64,000 nucleotides of DNA from JALYJG01 sp033763555 (GCA_033763555.1 JANRKK010000021.1:8227-72226); one strand, 5' to 3'. Numbered from the stretch's first letter, positions 51,221 through 60,040 are shown. The notes: generated from the letters alone by a model not told the origin. A program made the numbers and translations.

Positions 51221-51239
51221 ATTATTGCACTGTAATAAT
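51221..51239. repeat. Right inner palindrome of the island
   Basis: ATTATTGCACTGTAATAAT, inverted match to 43669-43686 (17 of 18), 38 bases inside the tRNA-Thr repeat. Confidence 0.6.
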
Positions 51240-51277
51240 TTCCGGTGCCGGTCAAAAATCTAAGTCTTTGAGAAAAC

Positions 51278-51352
51278 TGGTGCTGCCGAGAGGAATCGAA
51301 CCTCCGACCCCGTCCTTACCAAGGACGTGCTCTACCCCTGAGCTACGGCAGC
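51278..51352 (-). tRNA. tRNA-Thr (anticodon GGT)
   Basis: Reads 5' GCTGCCGTAGCTCAGGGG... on the reverse strand. The acceptor stem GCTGCCG pairs with CGGCAGC, the anticodon stem CGTCC/GGACG encloses TTGGTAA (anticodon GGT), the T arm has GGTTCGATTCC, and the 3' CCA is encoded. Its last 45 bases are duplicated at 43540-43584. Confidence 0.95.
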
Positions 51353-51437
51353 CCGTCTTCGTCCTGCGGACTTCGCCGGGACTCTTGCCATAGGCCGCCT
51401 TCGGGTGCAAGGTTTACAGGACCATTTTGGGCGCGCC

Positions 51438-51896
51438 ATGCACAGGAAAACCAACATTTTAAGGATAAAAGGCTGGATCCCGGCCTGCGCCGGGATGACT
51501 CTAATATTTATGATTTCTCAGGGCGTTCATGCCGCCGAGAGCGCCGAGCCCGTCGACCCCGCCCTCTGTCGTGGCCTGGTCAAGCATGTGCCGGATGCCG
51601 ATGTCGCCTATCAGCCCGGCGTGGATGTAAACGGTAAACCCGTCGCGCCTGCGGACCTGCCAGGCTCGAACACAATACAGCTGCCGACGACTCTCACAAT
51701 TCCTCTGACGGTTTCGCTCGCCAAGGTTTTGAACCTGAACACCAGCCAATACCCTTACAATCAGCTTGGCCCGGGAACCGAAGTGCAATTGGGTGAGCTG
51801 ACCGTCACGGGTGACAAGGTCATGTATAATGGCCAGCCCTTGAGCGCCGCGCAGCAAGACAATCTGGCCGTGCTGTGCATGAAGAAGGATAAATAA
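51438..51896 (+). CDS. exported hypothetical protein, 152 aa, repeat arm in its signal peptide
   Basis: From ATG at 51438 the N-terminus reads as basic residues, then GWIPACAGMTLIFMISQG and VHA|AES, a usable signal peptide. The WIPACAGMT part is encoded by a genomic palindromic repeat (51473-51499). The mature part (ALCRGLVKHVPDADVAYQPG, VDVNGKPVAPADLPGS, TIPLTVSLAKVLNL) is conserved-looking but not a family I can name. Alternative starts are a GTG at 51405 and the ATG at 51495. It precedes csaA by three bases. Confidence 0.65.
   Translation: MHRKTNILRIKGWIPACAGMTLIFMISQGVHAAESAEPVDPALCRGLVKHVPDADVAYQPGVDVNGKPVAPADLPGSNTIQLPTTLTIPLTVSLAKVLNLNTSQYPYNQLGPGTEVQLGELTVTGDKVMYNGQPLSAAQQDNLAVLCMKKDK
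51473..51499. repeat. Repeat arm CTGGATCCCGG...CCGGGATGAC inside a coding region
   Basis: A hairpin CCCGG-CCTGCG-CCGGG flanked by CTGGAT and ATGAC, the same core as the ends of the repeats at 4811 and 59881. It lies in frame in the signal-peptide region of the 51438 gene. Confidence 0.65.
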
Positions 51897-51899
51897 TTC

Positions 51900-52238
51900 A
51901 TGCAAACCATTCCTTACGAACAATTTGAATCAGTCGAATTGCGCGTCGGCACCGTGGTGCGCGCCGAAGCCTTTCCCGAAGCACGCAAGCCCGCGCTGAA
52001 ACTCTGGGTCGATTTCGGGCCGGAGATTGGCGTGAAACAAAGTTCGGCCCAGATCACGGTGCATTACACGTCTGAATCCCTGATCGGACGGCAAGTGGTC
52101 GGATGTCTCAATCTCGGCAGCCGGAAGATCGGCAGCTTTACCTCGGAGTTCCTGTGCACAGGCTTTCCGGATGCCGATGGTGCAGTTGTTCTGGTTCACC
52201 CCGATAAACCTGTGCCCAACGGCGGAAAGCTGTTTTAG
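51900..52238 (+). CDS. csaA: CsaA-type tRNA-binding domain protein
   Basis: A 112-residue OB-fold protein of the CsaA/Trbp111 group: VELRVGTVVRAEAFPEARKPALKL at the start, KQSSAQITVHY, LNLGSRKIGSFTSEFLCTGFPD, and PNGGKLF at the end. It binds tRNA and may assist protein export in other species. It begins three bases after the exported-protein gene and precedes proS. Confidence 0.93.
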   Translation: MQTIPYEQFESVELRVGTVVRAEAFPEARKPALKLWVDFGPEIGVKQSSAQITVHYTSESLIGRQVVGCLNLGSRKIGSFTSEFLCTGFPDADGAVVLVHPDKPVPNGGKLF

Positions 52239-52287
52239 CCCTCTGTCCGTTGTTGGCAGGGGGCAGGGGCTTTGTTATGGTCGGCGC

Positions 52288-53820
52288 ATGAACAAACCCG
52301 CGCCCAAAAATCAGGCCCCCAAAACCGCCATCAGCCCGACCCGCGCTGAAGATTATGCGCAATGGTACCAACAAGTCGTGCGCGAAGCCGACATGGCGGA
52401 AATGTCCGGCGTGCGTGGCTGCATGGTCATCAAGCCCTGGGGCTATGGCGCCTGGGAACTGATGCAGCGCGATCTCGACCGCCGCTTCAAGGAAACCGGG
52501 CACGAGAATTGCTATTTCCCCGTCTTTATTCCGCTGAGCTATTTCCAGAAAGAAGCCGAGCATGTCGAAGGCTTCGCCAAGGAAATGGCCGTCGTCACCC
52601 ATCACCGCCTCAGCATGAAAGACGGCAAGCTTGTGCCGGATGCCGAGCTGGAAGAGCCGCTGGTGGTGCGCCCGACATCGGAAACGGTGATCGGCGAGGC
52701 GATGAAGAAATGGATTGAATCCTACCGCGATCTTCCCGTGCTGATTAACCAGTGGGCGAATGTCGTGCGCTGGGAAATGCGTCCGCGCATCTTGTTGCGC
52801 ACGGCGGAATTTCTCTGGCAGGAAGGCCACACGGCGCATGAGACTGAGAAAGAGGCGATGGATGAAACGCGGCAGATGCTGGAAGTCTATCGCCAGTTTT
52901 CCGAAGAAATTTTGGCCGTTCCAGTGATCGCCGGGGAAAAGCCCGCGCATGAACGTTTCCCGGGTGCGGTGAACAGCTACAGCATCGAGGCGATGATGCA
53001 GGATGGCCGCGCACTGCAGGCGGGAACCTCACATTATCTTGGCCAGAATTTCTCCAAATCCATCGGCATTAAATTCCAGAGCCGTGAAGGGGCCGAGGCG
53101 TTTGTGCATACAACCTCATGGGGTGTTTCGACGCGCCTGCTCGGTGCTTTGGTCATGACGCATGCGGATGATGACGGTATGAAAATGCCACCGCGCATAG
53201 CGCCGTGGCAGATTGTCATAGCGCCGATGTTCCGCGAAGACAGCGACCGCAACCAGATCCTTGCTTATTGCGAAGCGCTGAAAAATGATTTGCAGAAACA
53301 ATCTTATGGTGGCCAGCCTTTGCGCGTGAAACTTGATGCGCGCGATATCACCGGAGCGGACAAAAAATGGGGCTGGATCAAGAAGGGCGCACCGCTGCTG
53401 CTGGAAATCGGGCCGCGCGATGTCGAGGGCGGCAAGGTCTGCGTGTTGCGTCGTGACCAGCCGGGCAAGAAATTTCCGACGCGTGAGGAATTTGTGGCAT
53501 CCGCCGTCGCTGAACTGGAAGCCATTCAGAAAGGCATGTTTGATGCCGCGCTGGCGTTTCAGAAGCACCGTACGGCCGTTAATATCCATGACCGTGCGGC
53601 TTTTGAGGCTTATTTCAAGAAATCCGGCGACAATAATTTTGTCGGCGAGCAGGGCTTCGTCCGCGCCAAATGGTCGGGCGATCCGGCTTCACTGAAAATC
53701 CTGGATGAGCTGGGCGTCACCGTCCGCTGTATTCCTTTCGATCAGGATGGCACAGAAGGCCCCTGTGTTCTGACGGGCGCGAAGACCAAACAAACAGCAA
53801 TTTTCGCGGCGGCTTACTGA
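52288..53820 (+). CDS. proS: Prolyl-tRNA synthetase, archaeal/eukaryal type
   Basis: Charges tRNA-Pro. The 510 residues follow the archaeal/eukaryal class: start with ISPTRAEDYAQWYQQVVREA, motif 2 in RPRILLRTAEFLWQEGHTAH, VVRPTSETVIGEAM, motif 3 near WGVSTRLLGALVMTHADDDG, PPRIAPWQIVIAPM, and the extra C-terminal domain. Most alphaproteobacteria have a shorter bacterial-type ProRS of about 440 residues. The stop overlaps the lolC start by one base (TGATG). ATG at 52288 is the first that gives the family start. Confidence 0.93.
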   Translation: MNKPAPKNQAPKTAISPTRAEDYAQWYQQVVREADMAEMSGVRGCMVIKPWGYGAWELMQRDLDRRFKETGHENCYFPVFIPLSYFQKEAEHVEGFAKEMAVVTHHRLSMKDGKLVPDAELEEPLVVRPTSETVIGEAMKKWIESYRDLPVLINQWANVVRWEMRPRILLRTAEFLWQEGHTAHETEKEAMDETRQMLEVYRQFSEEILAVPVIAGEKPAHERFPGAVNSYSIEAMMQDGRALQAGTSHYLGQNFSKSIGIKFQSREGAEAFVHTTSWGVSTRLLGALVMTHADDDGMKMPPRIAPWQIVIAPMFREDSDRNQILAYCEALKNDLQKQSYGGQPLRVKLDARDITGADKKWGWIKKGAPLLLEIGPRDVEGGKVCVLRRDQPGKKFPTREEFVASAVAELEAIQKGMFDAALAFQKHRTAVNIHDRAAFEAYFKKSGDNNFVGEQGFVRAKWSGDPASLKILDELGVTVRCIPFDQDGTEGPCVLTGAKTKQTAIFAAAY

Positions 53821-55067
53821 TGATCTTTTCCCCTTTCGAGCGCATGGTTTCAATGCGGTATCTGCGGGCGCGGCGGCAGGAGGGCTTTATCTCCGTCATC
53901 GGCTGGTTTTCGCTGATCGGCATTGCGCTGGGTGTTGCGACCCTCATCGTCGTTATGTCGGTGATGAACGGTTTCCGACAGGAATTGTTCCAGCGCGTGC
54001 TGGGCCTCAACGGCCATCTGAACATCTATGCCATGCAGGGCCAGCTTTATGATTACCAGCCGATGATGGAACGCATCCGGCAGGTGGCGGGCGTCACCGA
54101 TATTTCGCCAACGGTTGAGGCGCAGGCCTTGGTGACGAAGGATGGCATGGCGTCTGGCGTCTATGTGCGCGGCGTATTACCGGAATCCATCCGCAACCGT
54201 CCGACCATCGCCAAACATATCATCGCCGGGTCGCTGGACGATCTCAGCGAAAACAATATCGCCATCGGCATTCGCATGTCGCAAAGGCTGGATGTCGGAT
54301 TGGGTGACAATCTGACGCTGATTTCCCCTGTCAGCCAGACGACCGTGTTCGGTTCCGCCCCGCGCCTGCGCGGTTACAGGATTGCGGCGATTTTTGATGT
54401 CGGCATGTTTGAATATGACAATAATTTCGTCTTTATGCCTCTGCCTGCGGCGCAGGTGTTTTTCCGTACGGGCCCGGGGGTTTCAGCGCTGGAAATCTTC
54501 GTCAACGACCCGCAAAGCCTCGGCCGGGTGCGCGGCGATATTGTCGCTGCCATCGATGCGCCGGGCTTCCGCATGCTGGATTGGAAGCAGAATAATTCCA
54601 GCTTCGTCACCGCGCTGGAGGTCGAGCGCAACGTCATGTTCCTGATTTTGACGATGATCATCCTGGTCGCTGCATTCAACATTATCTCCAGCCTCATCAT
54701 GCTGGTGAAGGATAAGGGACGCGACATTGCCATCCTGCGCACCATGGGCGCGACGCGCGGCATGATCATGCGGATTTTCTTTTTGAACGGCGCAAGTATC
54801 GGCATCGTCGGTACGCTGGCCGGGTTGCTGCTGGGCCTGTTCATCGCCGGGCATATCGAAGGCCTGCGCAAGATCGTGCAGGCCATCACGCAGACCGACC
54901 CGTTTTCGCCGGAGGTTTATTTCCTGACGCGCATGCCGTCGGTGGTCGATCCCGGCGAAGTGGTGCAAGTTGTTCTGATGGCGCTCGGCCTTTCCTTCCT
55001 TGCCACCATCTACCCGTCCTGGCGCGCAGCGAAGCTCGATCCGGTTGAGGCACTGCGCTATGAGTGA
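53820..55067 (+). CDS. lolC: Lipoprotein-releasing ABC permease LolC/LolE
   Basis: Inner-membrane component that extracts outer-membrane lipoproteins for LolA. The 415 residues have one N-terminal helix (about residues 25-50, ISVIGWFSLIGIALGVATLIVVMSVMNGF in parts), a periplasmic domain, and three C-terminal helices, ending in YPSWRAAKLDPVEALRYE. Coupled to proS by TGATG and to lolD by an eight-base overlap. Confidence 0.93.
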   Translation: MIFSPFERMVSMRYLRARRQEGFISVIGWFSLIGIALGVATLIVVMSVMNGFRQELFQRVLGLNGHLNIYAMQGQLYDYQPMMERIRQVAGVTDISPTVEAQALVTKDGMASGVYVRGVLPESIRNRPTIAKHIIAGSLDDLSENNIAIGIRMSQRLDVGLGDNLTLISPVSQTTVFGSAPRLRGYRIAAIFDVGMFEYDNNFVFMPLPAAQVFFRTGPGVSALEIFVNDPQSLGRVRGDIVAAIDAPGFRMLDWKQNNSSFVTALEVERNVMFLILTMIILVAAFNIISSLIMLVKDKGRDIAILRTMGATRGMIMRIFFLNGASIGIVGTLAGLLLGLFIAGHIEGLRKIVQAITQTDPFSPEVYFLTRMPSVVDPGEVVQVVLMALGLSFLATIYPSWRAAKLDPVEALRYE

Positions 55068-55740
55068 TGTGGTGCTTGAGCTGCGCGATGTGAAGCGCAC
55101 TTTCGTGCAGGCTGCCGCGCCGCTGGAAATCCTGCGCGGCTGTTCGCTGAAGCTCCGTGCAGGCGAGCAGGTGGCGCTGATCGGCCCCTCCGGTTCCGGC
55201 AAATCAACGCTTCTGCATGCGGCCGGACTACTGGAACGTCCTGACAGCGGAACGATCATGGTGGGCACACAGGAAGCCAGCCGTCTCGATGATGCTGGAC
55301 GCACCGAACTGCGACGCAAGAGCATCGGCTTTGTTTATCAGTTTCATCATCTGCTGCCGGAATTTTCGGCGCTGGAAAATATCATGCTGCCGCAAATGAT
55401 TGCGGGCGTGCCACGCGAGGCCGCACAGAGCCGCAGTGCCCAACTTCTTGAGTTGGTCGGCCTGACACAGCGCGCCGATCACCGACCTGCGCGTCTTTCG
55501 GGCGGGGAGCAGCAGCGTGTGGCGCTGGCGCGCGCCTTGGCCAATGCGCCGAAAATCCTGATCGCGGATGAGCCCACCGGGAATCTTGACCCACATACGG
55601 CCGCACATGTGTTCGGCGTTTTGCAAAATCTGGTGCAAACGCAGAATCTTGCGCTTTTGATGGCGACACATAACCACGACCTTGCGCGCGGCATGCAGCG
55701 TGTTGTGGAAATCAGGGATGGGATTGTCGAGGCGGCTTAG
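55060..55740 (+). CDS. lolD: Lipoprotein-releasing ABC ATPase LolD
   Basis: ATPase of LolCDE. Walker A GPSGSGKSTLLHAAGLLE, signature ARLSGGEQQRVALARAL, Walker B ILIADEPTGNLD, H-loop ATHNHDLA. The ATG at 55060 gives MSDVVLELRDVKR and lies inside the end of lolC. Confidence 0.95.
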   Translation: MSDVVLELRDVKRTFVQAAAPLEILRGCSLKLRAGEQVALIGPSGSGKSTLLHAAGLLERPDSGTIMVGTQEASRLDDAGRTELRRKSIGFVYQFHHLLPEFSALENIMLPQMIAGVPREAAQSRSAQLLELVGLTQRADHRPARLSGGEQQRVALARALANAPKILIADEPTGNLDPHTAAHVFGVLQNLVQTQNLALLMATHNHDLARGMQRVVEIRDGIVEAA

Positions 55741-55755
55741 CCGTTTCCTCTAAAG

Positions 55756-56163
55756 TCAGCCGTTAGTGGGTTGGTTGGGCTTTAAACCCAAATCAATTCC
55801 CAACCCTCTAAACGCAGCATCTGCCTCGGCCACAAATTCTCTTATGCCTTGCTCACTGGATAGATCCGGCATCTTAACAGTCTGTATTCCCGCCGAGGCA
55901 AGAATATCAAGGGCAGCCCGGTGTGGGATTAACATCTGAAATTCTCCGTCACCTTTTGTCCTTAGCTCCGACTGGATAGGGGGTTCTTTCCCATCTTCCA
56001 CATCATGACTGCAAGGTGGCGTGCCCCTCATGAAAGAAGATGGCACTATCGATCTGATTTCATCCGCCTGTGTCGTATAAGGGCGCACTGTGTAAGTAGC
56101 ATGACCTGCTGATCTGTCCCATTTAACGACATGGAATGTCACAAAAATTGGCTTTTCACTCAT
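55756..56163 (-). CDS. hypothetical protein, 135 aa
   Basis: Soluble and beta-rich at the N-terminus (PIFVTFHVVKWDRSAGHATY), with a helical C-terminal part (GIREFVAEADAAFRGLGIDL). The start has an AAAGGGAA site. It lies convergent to lolD. No family recognised. Confidence 0.6.
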   Translation of the reverse strand: MSEKPIFVTFHVVKWDRSAGHATYTVRPYTTQADEIRSIVPSSFMRGTPPCSHDVEDGKEPPIQSELRTKGDGEFQMLIPHRAALDILASAGIQTVKMPDLSSEQGIREFVAEADAAFRGLGIDLGLKPNQPTNG

Positions 56164-56275
56164 TATAATTCCCTTTCAAGATTCAAAATGTAGAGATGCG
56201 TATAGCATGAATTTTTGCCTGCAAATAAGGAATTTTCTCGAATGAAAACAAAAACAAAGATCGAGTTGGTTAATT

Positions 56276-57190
56276 TTACAAGGCTTCTTTCGCGTGTGTC
56301 TCGCGGTAGATCACAAACAATCCGCATGCGGCGACAATGACGGCGCCGACAATCAGATAAATATCCGGCACCCGGCCCCACAGCATATAGCCTGCCAGGG
56401 CACCCCAGATAATCTGTGTGTATTGGAAGGGCGCGACCAGTGCGACGGGCGCACGTTGATAGGCCGTCATCAGGCATATGGTGGCCGTGCCGCCGAGAAA
56501 GCCGGAAAGCGCCAGATGGGCGATGTCGTCGGGGCTCAGCGCGGGCCCGCCCTGGACAAAAAGTATCGCGCCGCCGATGGAAATGGCCGCCAGATGCCCG
56601 TACAGCGAGAAGGATACGTTGGATTCGCCCAGCCGCATACGGCGGACAATGATGACCGACAGCGCATAACAGAAAACGCTGATGAAAGCGGCGATGCGCC
56701 CTGCCGTAACGTCAATGGTCGGTGGAGCGTTCGGAAGATCGCCAAAAAAATGCGTAACGATCAGAACGCCAAAAAAGCCGCCGCCTATGGCGATCCAGCG
56801 TTCGCGGTCGATCGCCTCTTTCAAAAAAATTGCTGAGAGCAAGGTGACGATAAGGGGCCCTGTGAAAACGATGGCATAGAAATTCGCCAGTGGCAGGCGC
56901 GAATAGGCATAGATTGCCGAGAAGGCGGCGGCGACAGCAATCACGCCGCGGAAAGCATGATGAACAGGATGCGTGGTATGCAGACGATGCAGGCCGCCCG
57001 TAAGAAGCGCCCAGCCGAAAATCGGGATAAGGGCAAAGCATCCATTGACGAAAATAATTTGATGCGCGGGATGACCTTCGGCCATCAATTTGAAAACGAC
57101 GTCCAGCGCCGTCATCAGGGCAAAAGCAATCGCACCCATTGCCATGCCGGGCACGGATTTATAGTCAGGCGGGGAGGAAGCCAGTGCCAT
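56276..57190 (-). CDS. EamA/DMT-family transporter
   Basis: A 304-residue transporter of the drug/metabolite family with ten predicted helices in two EamA halves. Family marks: FRGVIAVAAAFSAIYAYSRL, NFYAIVFTGPLIVTLLSAIFL in the first half and APFQYTQIIWGALAGYMLWG in the second. The substrate cannot be told. ATG at 57190 is chosen because the first helix follows normally; the frame is open to 57280. Confidence 0.88.
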   Translation of the reverse strand: MALASSPPDYKSVPGMAMGAIAFALMTALDVVFKLMAEGHPAHQIIFVNGCFALIPIFGWALLTGGLHRLHTTHPVHHAFRGVIAVAAAFSAIYAYSRLPLANFYAIVFTGPLIVTLLSAIFLKEAIDRERWIAIGGGFFGVLIVTHFFGDLPNAPPTIDVTAGRIAAFISVFCYALSVIIVRRMRLGESNVSFSLYGHLAAISIGGAILFVQGGPALSPDDIAHLALSGFLGGTATICLMTAYQRAPVALVAPFQYTQIIWGALAGYMLWGRVPDIYLIVGAVIVAACGLFVIYRETHAKEAL

Positions 57191-57353
57191 GGTCACACCC
57201 AAGAAGACACCCGAATTGGTGAAAGGCTGGTTAACAGCAATCGAGCGAATCCGCGCGCCTGCCCGGTGGTCTGGATGCACCGCAAAAGGTTGCAGAAAAG
57301 GCGGCTGTCTGCGATAAGACGCCGGAACGAAGCCAGAAAAACCGGAGATTGCA

Positions 57354-58022
57354 GTGCTTGACGAAGTCGGCGTTTTTTACCGCGGCCTTGTGCTAGGCGT
57401 CATGATCGCGGCTCCTGTGGGGCCCATCGGCCTTTTATGCATGCGCCGCACCCTGCAGAAGGGATTGCTGATCGGCTTCGCCACGGGTCTGGGCGCAGCT
57501 TTTGCCGATACCTTGTTCGGCGGCGTGGCGGCCTTTGGCGTTGCTGCCATTCTGGAATTCATGCAGCGCTACGATATGTTCTTACGTGTCATTGGTGGCG
57601 GCATTTTGCTTTTCACCGCCTGGCACACCTGGCATGACGCGCCGCGCCAGCCGAAAGATTCCGCACACCTTCCCGGCTTCCGCCCGCCGCCCAAGCCGGA
57701 AGGCGCCGGGTTGCTCAGCGCTTTTTATGCTTTGCTCAGCGGTTTCGTCATCACCATGACGAATCCGGTGACCATTGTCGGCACGCTTGCGGTTGTCGCA
57801 ACTTTCTCGCACCTGAAAACGAAGCTGGATGCAACAACCATCACCACAGGGATTTTTGTCGGCTCAACCTTGTGGTGGGTTGCGTTGGCAGGTGGCGTCG
57901 CGCTGGTGCGCAACCGCTTTACCGAAAACCGTGTCATGATCATCAACCGCGTCACAGCCGTGGCGCTGGTGATCATCGCCGTCTGGGCGGTTGGCAGCGG
58001 CCTTATGGACTTTCTTGGGTAA
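57354..58022 (+). CDS. LysE-family exporter
   Basis: A 222-residue membrane protein with six hydrophobic segments: start YRGLVLGVMIAAPVGPIGLLC, KGLLIGFATGLGAAFADTLF (LysE marks), and FVITMTNPVTIVG. Members export amino acids or related compounds. The GTG at 57354 follows a GGAG site; it is the first gene before typA. Confidence 0.9.
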   Translation: MLDEVGVFYRGLVLGVMIAAPVGPIGLLCMRRTLQKGLLIGFATGLGAAFADTLFGGVAAFGVAAILEFMQRYDMFLRVIGGGILLFTAWHTWHDAPRQPKDSAHLPGFRPPPKPEGAGLLSAFYALLSGFVITMTNPVTIVGTLAVVATFSHLKTKLDATTITTGIFVGSTLWWVALAGGVALVRNRFTENRVMIINRVTAVALVIIAVWAVGSGLMDFLG

Positions 58023-58056
58023 AGTCCACTCAACCTCTTTCTCTGGAAAATAAAAA

Positions 58057-59874
58057 ATGAAACTTCGTAATATTGCTATTATTGCTCACGTCGACCATGG
58101 TAAGACCACACTTGTCGACGCCATGCTGCGCCAGTCGGGCGCCTTCCGCGAGAACCAGCAAGTGGCTGAGCGCGCCATGGACAGCAATGATCTGGAGCGC
58201 GAACGCGGCATCACCATTCTTGCTAAATGCACCTCCGTGTTGCGCGGCGATCTGCGTATCAATATCGTCGATACACCAGGCCACGCCGATTTTGGCGGGG
58301 AGGTAGAGCGTATTTTGTCGATGGTCGATGGCGTCGTGCTGCTGGTCGATGCTGCTGAAGGGCCCTTGCCGCAGACGAAATTCGTCGTTTCCAAGGCGCT
58401 GGAACTCGGCTTGAGGCCTATTGTCGTTATCAATAAAGTGGACCGTCCTGACGCCCGAGCGCATCAGGTGCATGACGAGGTGTTTGACTTGTTCGCCGCG
58501 CTCGATGCGACGGAAGAGCAGTTGGATTTTCCGACCCTATTCGCCTCGGGCCGCAACGGCTGGGCGGTTGAGAAAATGGGCGACGAGCCCGGCGATCTGT
58601 CGCCGCTGTTTGATCTGATCACGCGCCATGTGCCGCCGCCGACGGTGGATGAGGGCGCGCCTTTCGCGATGTTGGCCTGTATTCTGGAAGCTAACCCCTA
58701 TCTTGGTCGGTTGCTGACGGGCCGCATTCAGGGCGGAACGGTACGTTCCAACATGAATATCAAGGCGCTGAACCGCGACGGCCAATTGATCGAGCAGGGC
58801 CGCGTGACAAAAATTCTGGCTTTCCGTGGGTTGGATCGCGTGCCGGTCGAGGAAGCGGAAGCGGGCGACATCGTCGCGCTAGCGGGCCTCGGTAAAGCGA
58901 CGGTTGCCGATACACTATGCGATGTGATGGTAACGGAACCCATTCTGGCGCGCCCAGTTGACCCGCCGACCATTGCCATGACGTTCTCGGTGAACGACTC
59001 GCCGCTGGCGGGCACGGAAGGCGACAAGGTAACAAGCCGTGTCATCCGTGACCGTTTGATGCGCGAGATCGAAGGCAATGTCGCCATCCGTGTTTCGGAA
59101 ACGCAGGGCAAGGATGCGTTTGAAGTTTCAGGCCGCGGTGAATTGCAGCTCGGCATCCTGATCGAAACCATGCGCCGTGAGGGTTATGAATTGTCCATCA
59201 GCCGTCCGCGCGTTCTGTTCCAGACGGATGAGAAGGGCCAGCGTCTTGAGCCCATCGAGGAAGTCGTCGTCGATGTGGATGAGCCTTATTCCGGTATCGT
59301 TGTCAGCAAACTCTCCGAACGCCGCGCGGAGCTGACTAATATGCGGCCTTCGGGCGGCGGCAAGGTACGCTTGACCTTCTTGGCACCCTCGCGCGGGTTG
59401 ATCGGTTATTACAGCGAGTTCCTGAGCGACACGCGCGGCACCGGCCTGATGAACCGTTTGTTTCACGGCTATGCGCCACATAAGGGGCCCATTGCCGCAC
59501 GGCGTACGGGCGTGCTGATTTCCAACGGTACGGGCGAAGCAGTCGCCTATGCCATGTGGAAGCTGGAAGATCGCGGACCGATGCTGATCCAGCCGGGCGT
59601 GAAGATTTATGAAGGCATGATCATCGGCGAACATTCCAAGAGCAACGATCTCGACGTCAATGTTCTGGAAGGCAAGAAACTGACCAACGTTCGCGCCACC
59701 GGCAAGGATGAAGCCGTGCGTCTGACGCCGCCGATCCAGATGACGCTGGAAAAGGCCATTGCGTACATCGGTGATGATGAGCTGGTGGAAGTGACCCCGA
59801 AATCCATCCGCCTGCGCAAACAATACCTTGATCCGAATATGCGGAAGAGAATGGCGAAGCAGGCTGAGTCTTAA
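58057..59874 (+). CDS. typA: GTP-binding protein TypA/BipA
   Basis: A translational GTPase that acts on ribosome assembly in stress and cold. The G1 motif is AHVDHGKTTLVDAML, G2 has RGITI, G3 is DTPGHADFGGEVERI, and G4 is NKVDRPDA. Domains III/V and the BipA C-terminal domain are complete, to a total of 605 residues, the normal size. It stands alone and is followed by a long palindromic repeat. Confidence 0.97.
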   Translation: MKLRNIAIIAHVDHGKTTLVDAMLRQSGAFRENQQVAERAMDSNDLERERGITILAKCTSVLRGDLRINIVDTPGHADFGGEVERILSMVDGVVLLVDAAEGPLPQTKFVVSKALELGLRPIVVINKVDRPDARAHQVHDEVFDLFAALDATEEQLDFPTLFASGRNGWAVEKMGDEPGDLSPLFDLITRHVPPPTVDEGAPFAMLACILEANPYLGRLLTGRIQGGTVRSNMNIKALNRDGQLIEQGRVTKILAFRGLDRVPVEEAEAGDIVALAGLGKATVADTLCDVMVTEPILARPVDPPTIAMTFSVNDSPLAGTEGDKVTSRVIRDRLMREIEGNVAIRVSETQGKDAFEVSGRGELQLGILIETMRREGYELSISRPRVLFQTDEKGQRLEPIEEVVVDVDEPYSGIVVSKLSERRAELTNMRPSGGGKVRLTFLAPSRGLIGYYSEFLSDTRGTGLMNRLFHGYAPHKGPIAARRTGVLISNGTGEAVAYAMWKLEDRGPMLIQPGVKIYEGMIIGEHSKSNDLDVNVLEGKKLTNVRATGKDEAVRLTPPIQMTLEKAIAYIGDDELVEVTPKSIRLRKQYLDPNMRKRMAKQAES

Positions 59875-59880
59875 AAACAA

Positions 59881-60039
59881 CGTCATTCCAGAAAACTTTC
59901 TCTTCGCGAATGGAATAAGCGAAAGAAAGTTTGTCTGGAACCCAGTCAGGTTATCGGCAAAGGATTTCTATCTGGTAGGGGAACTGGATCCCGGATAAAT
60001 TTATTCGGCCTGCGGCCTCACAAATTTTCCGGGATGACG
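59881..60039. repeat. Palindromic intergenic repeat after typA
   Basis: Begins CGTCATTCC and ends GGGATGACG. Two hairpins lie inside: AGAAAACTTTCT...AGAAAGTTT(GT)CT and CCCGGATAAATTTATTC...AAATTTTCCGGG. It is the same family as the repeat at 4811 but a longer, diverged copy. It fills the convergent gap between typA and ubiE and may end both transcripts. Confidence 0.7.
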
Positions 60040-60040
60040 T

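Larger units (their letters stand above)
43540..51322. mobile_element. Genomic island integrated at tRNA-Thr, 7.8 kb, stress-gene cargo
   Basis: Bounded by a perfect 45-bp direct repeat, one copy within an intact tRNA-Thr. The island body lies on the 3' side of that tRNA, as expected for tRNA-targeting integrases. No integrase, excisionase, relaxase or phage gene is visible. The cargo is about 17 small genes, mostly for envelope or stress, plus two regulators; the DNA is more AT-rich than its flanks. The inner ends carry matching inverted 18-bp palindromes. I infer either a cargo element mobilised in trans or one that has lost its integrase. Confidence 0.8.
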
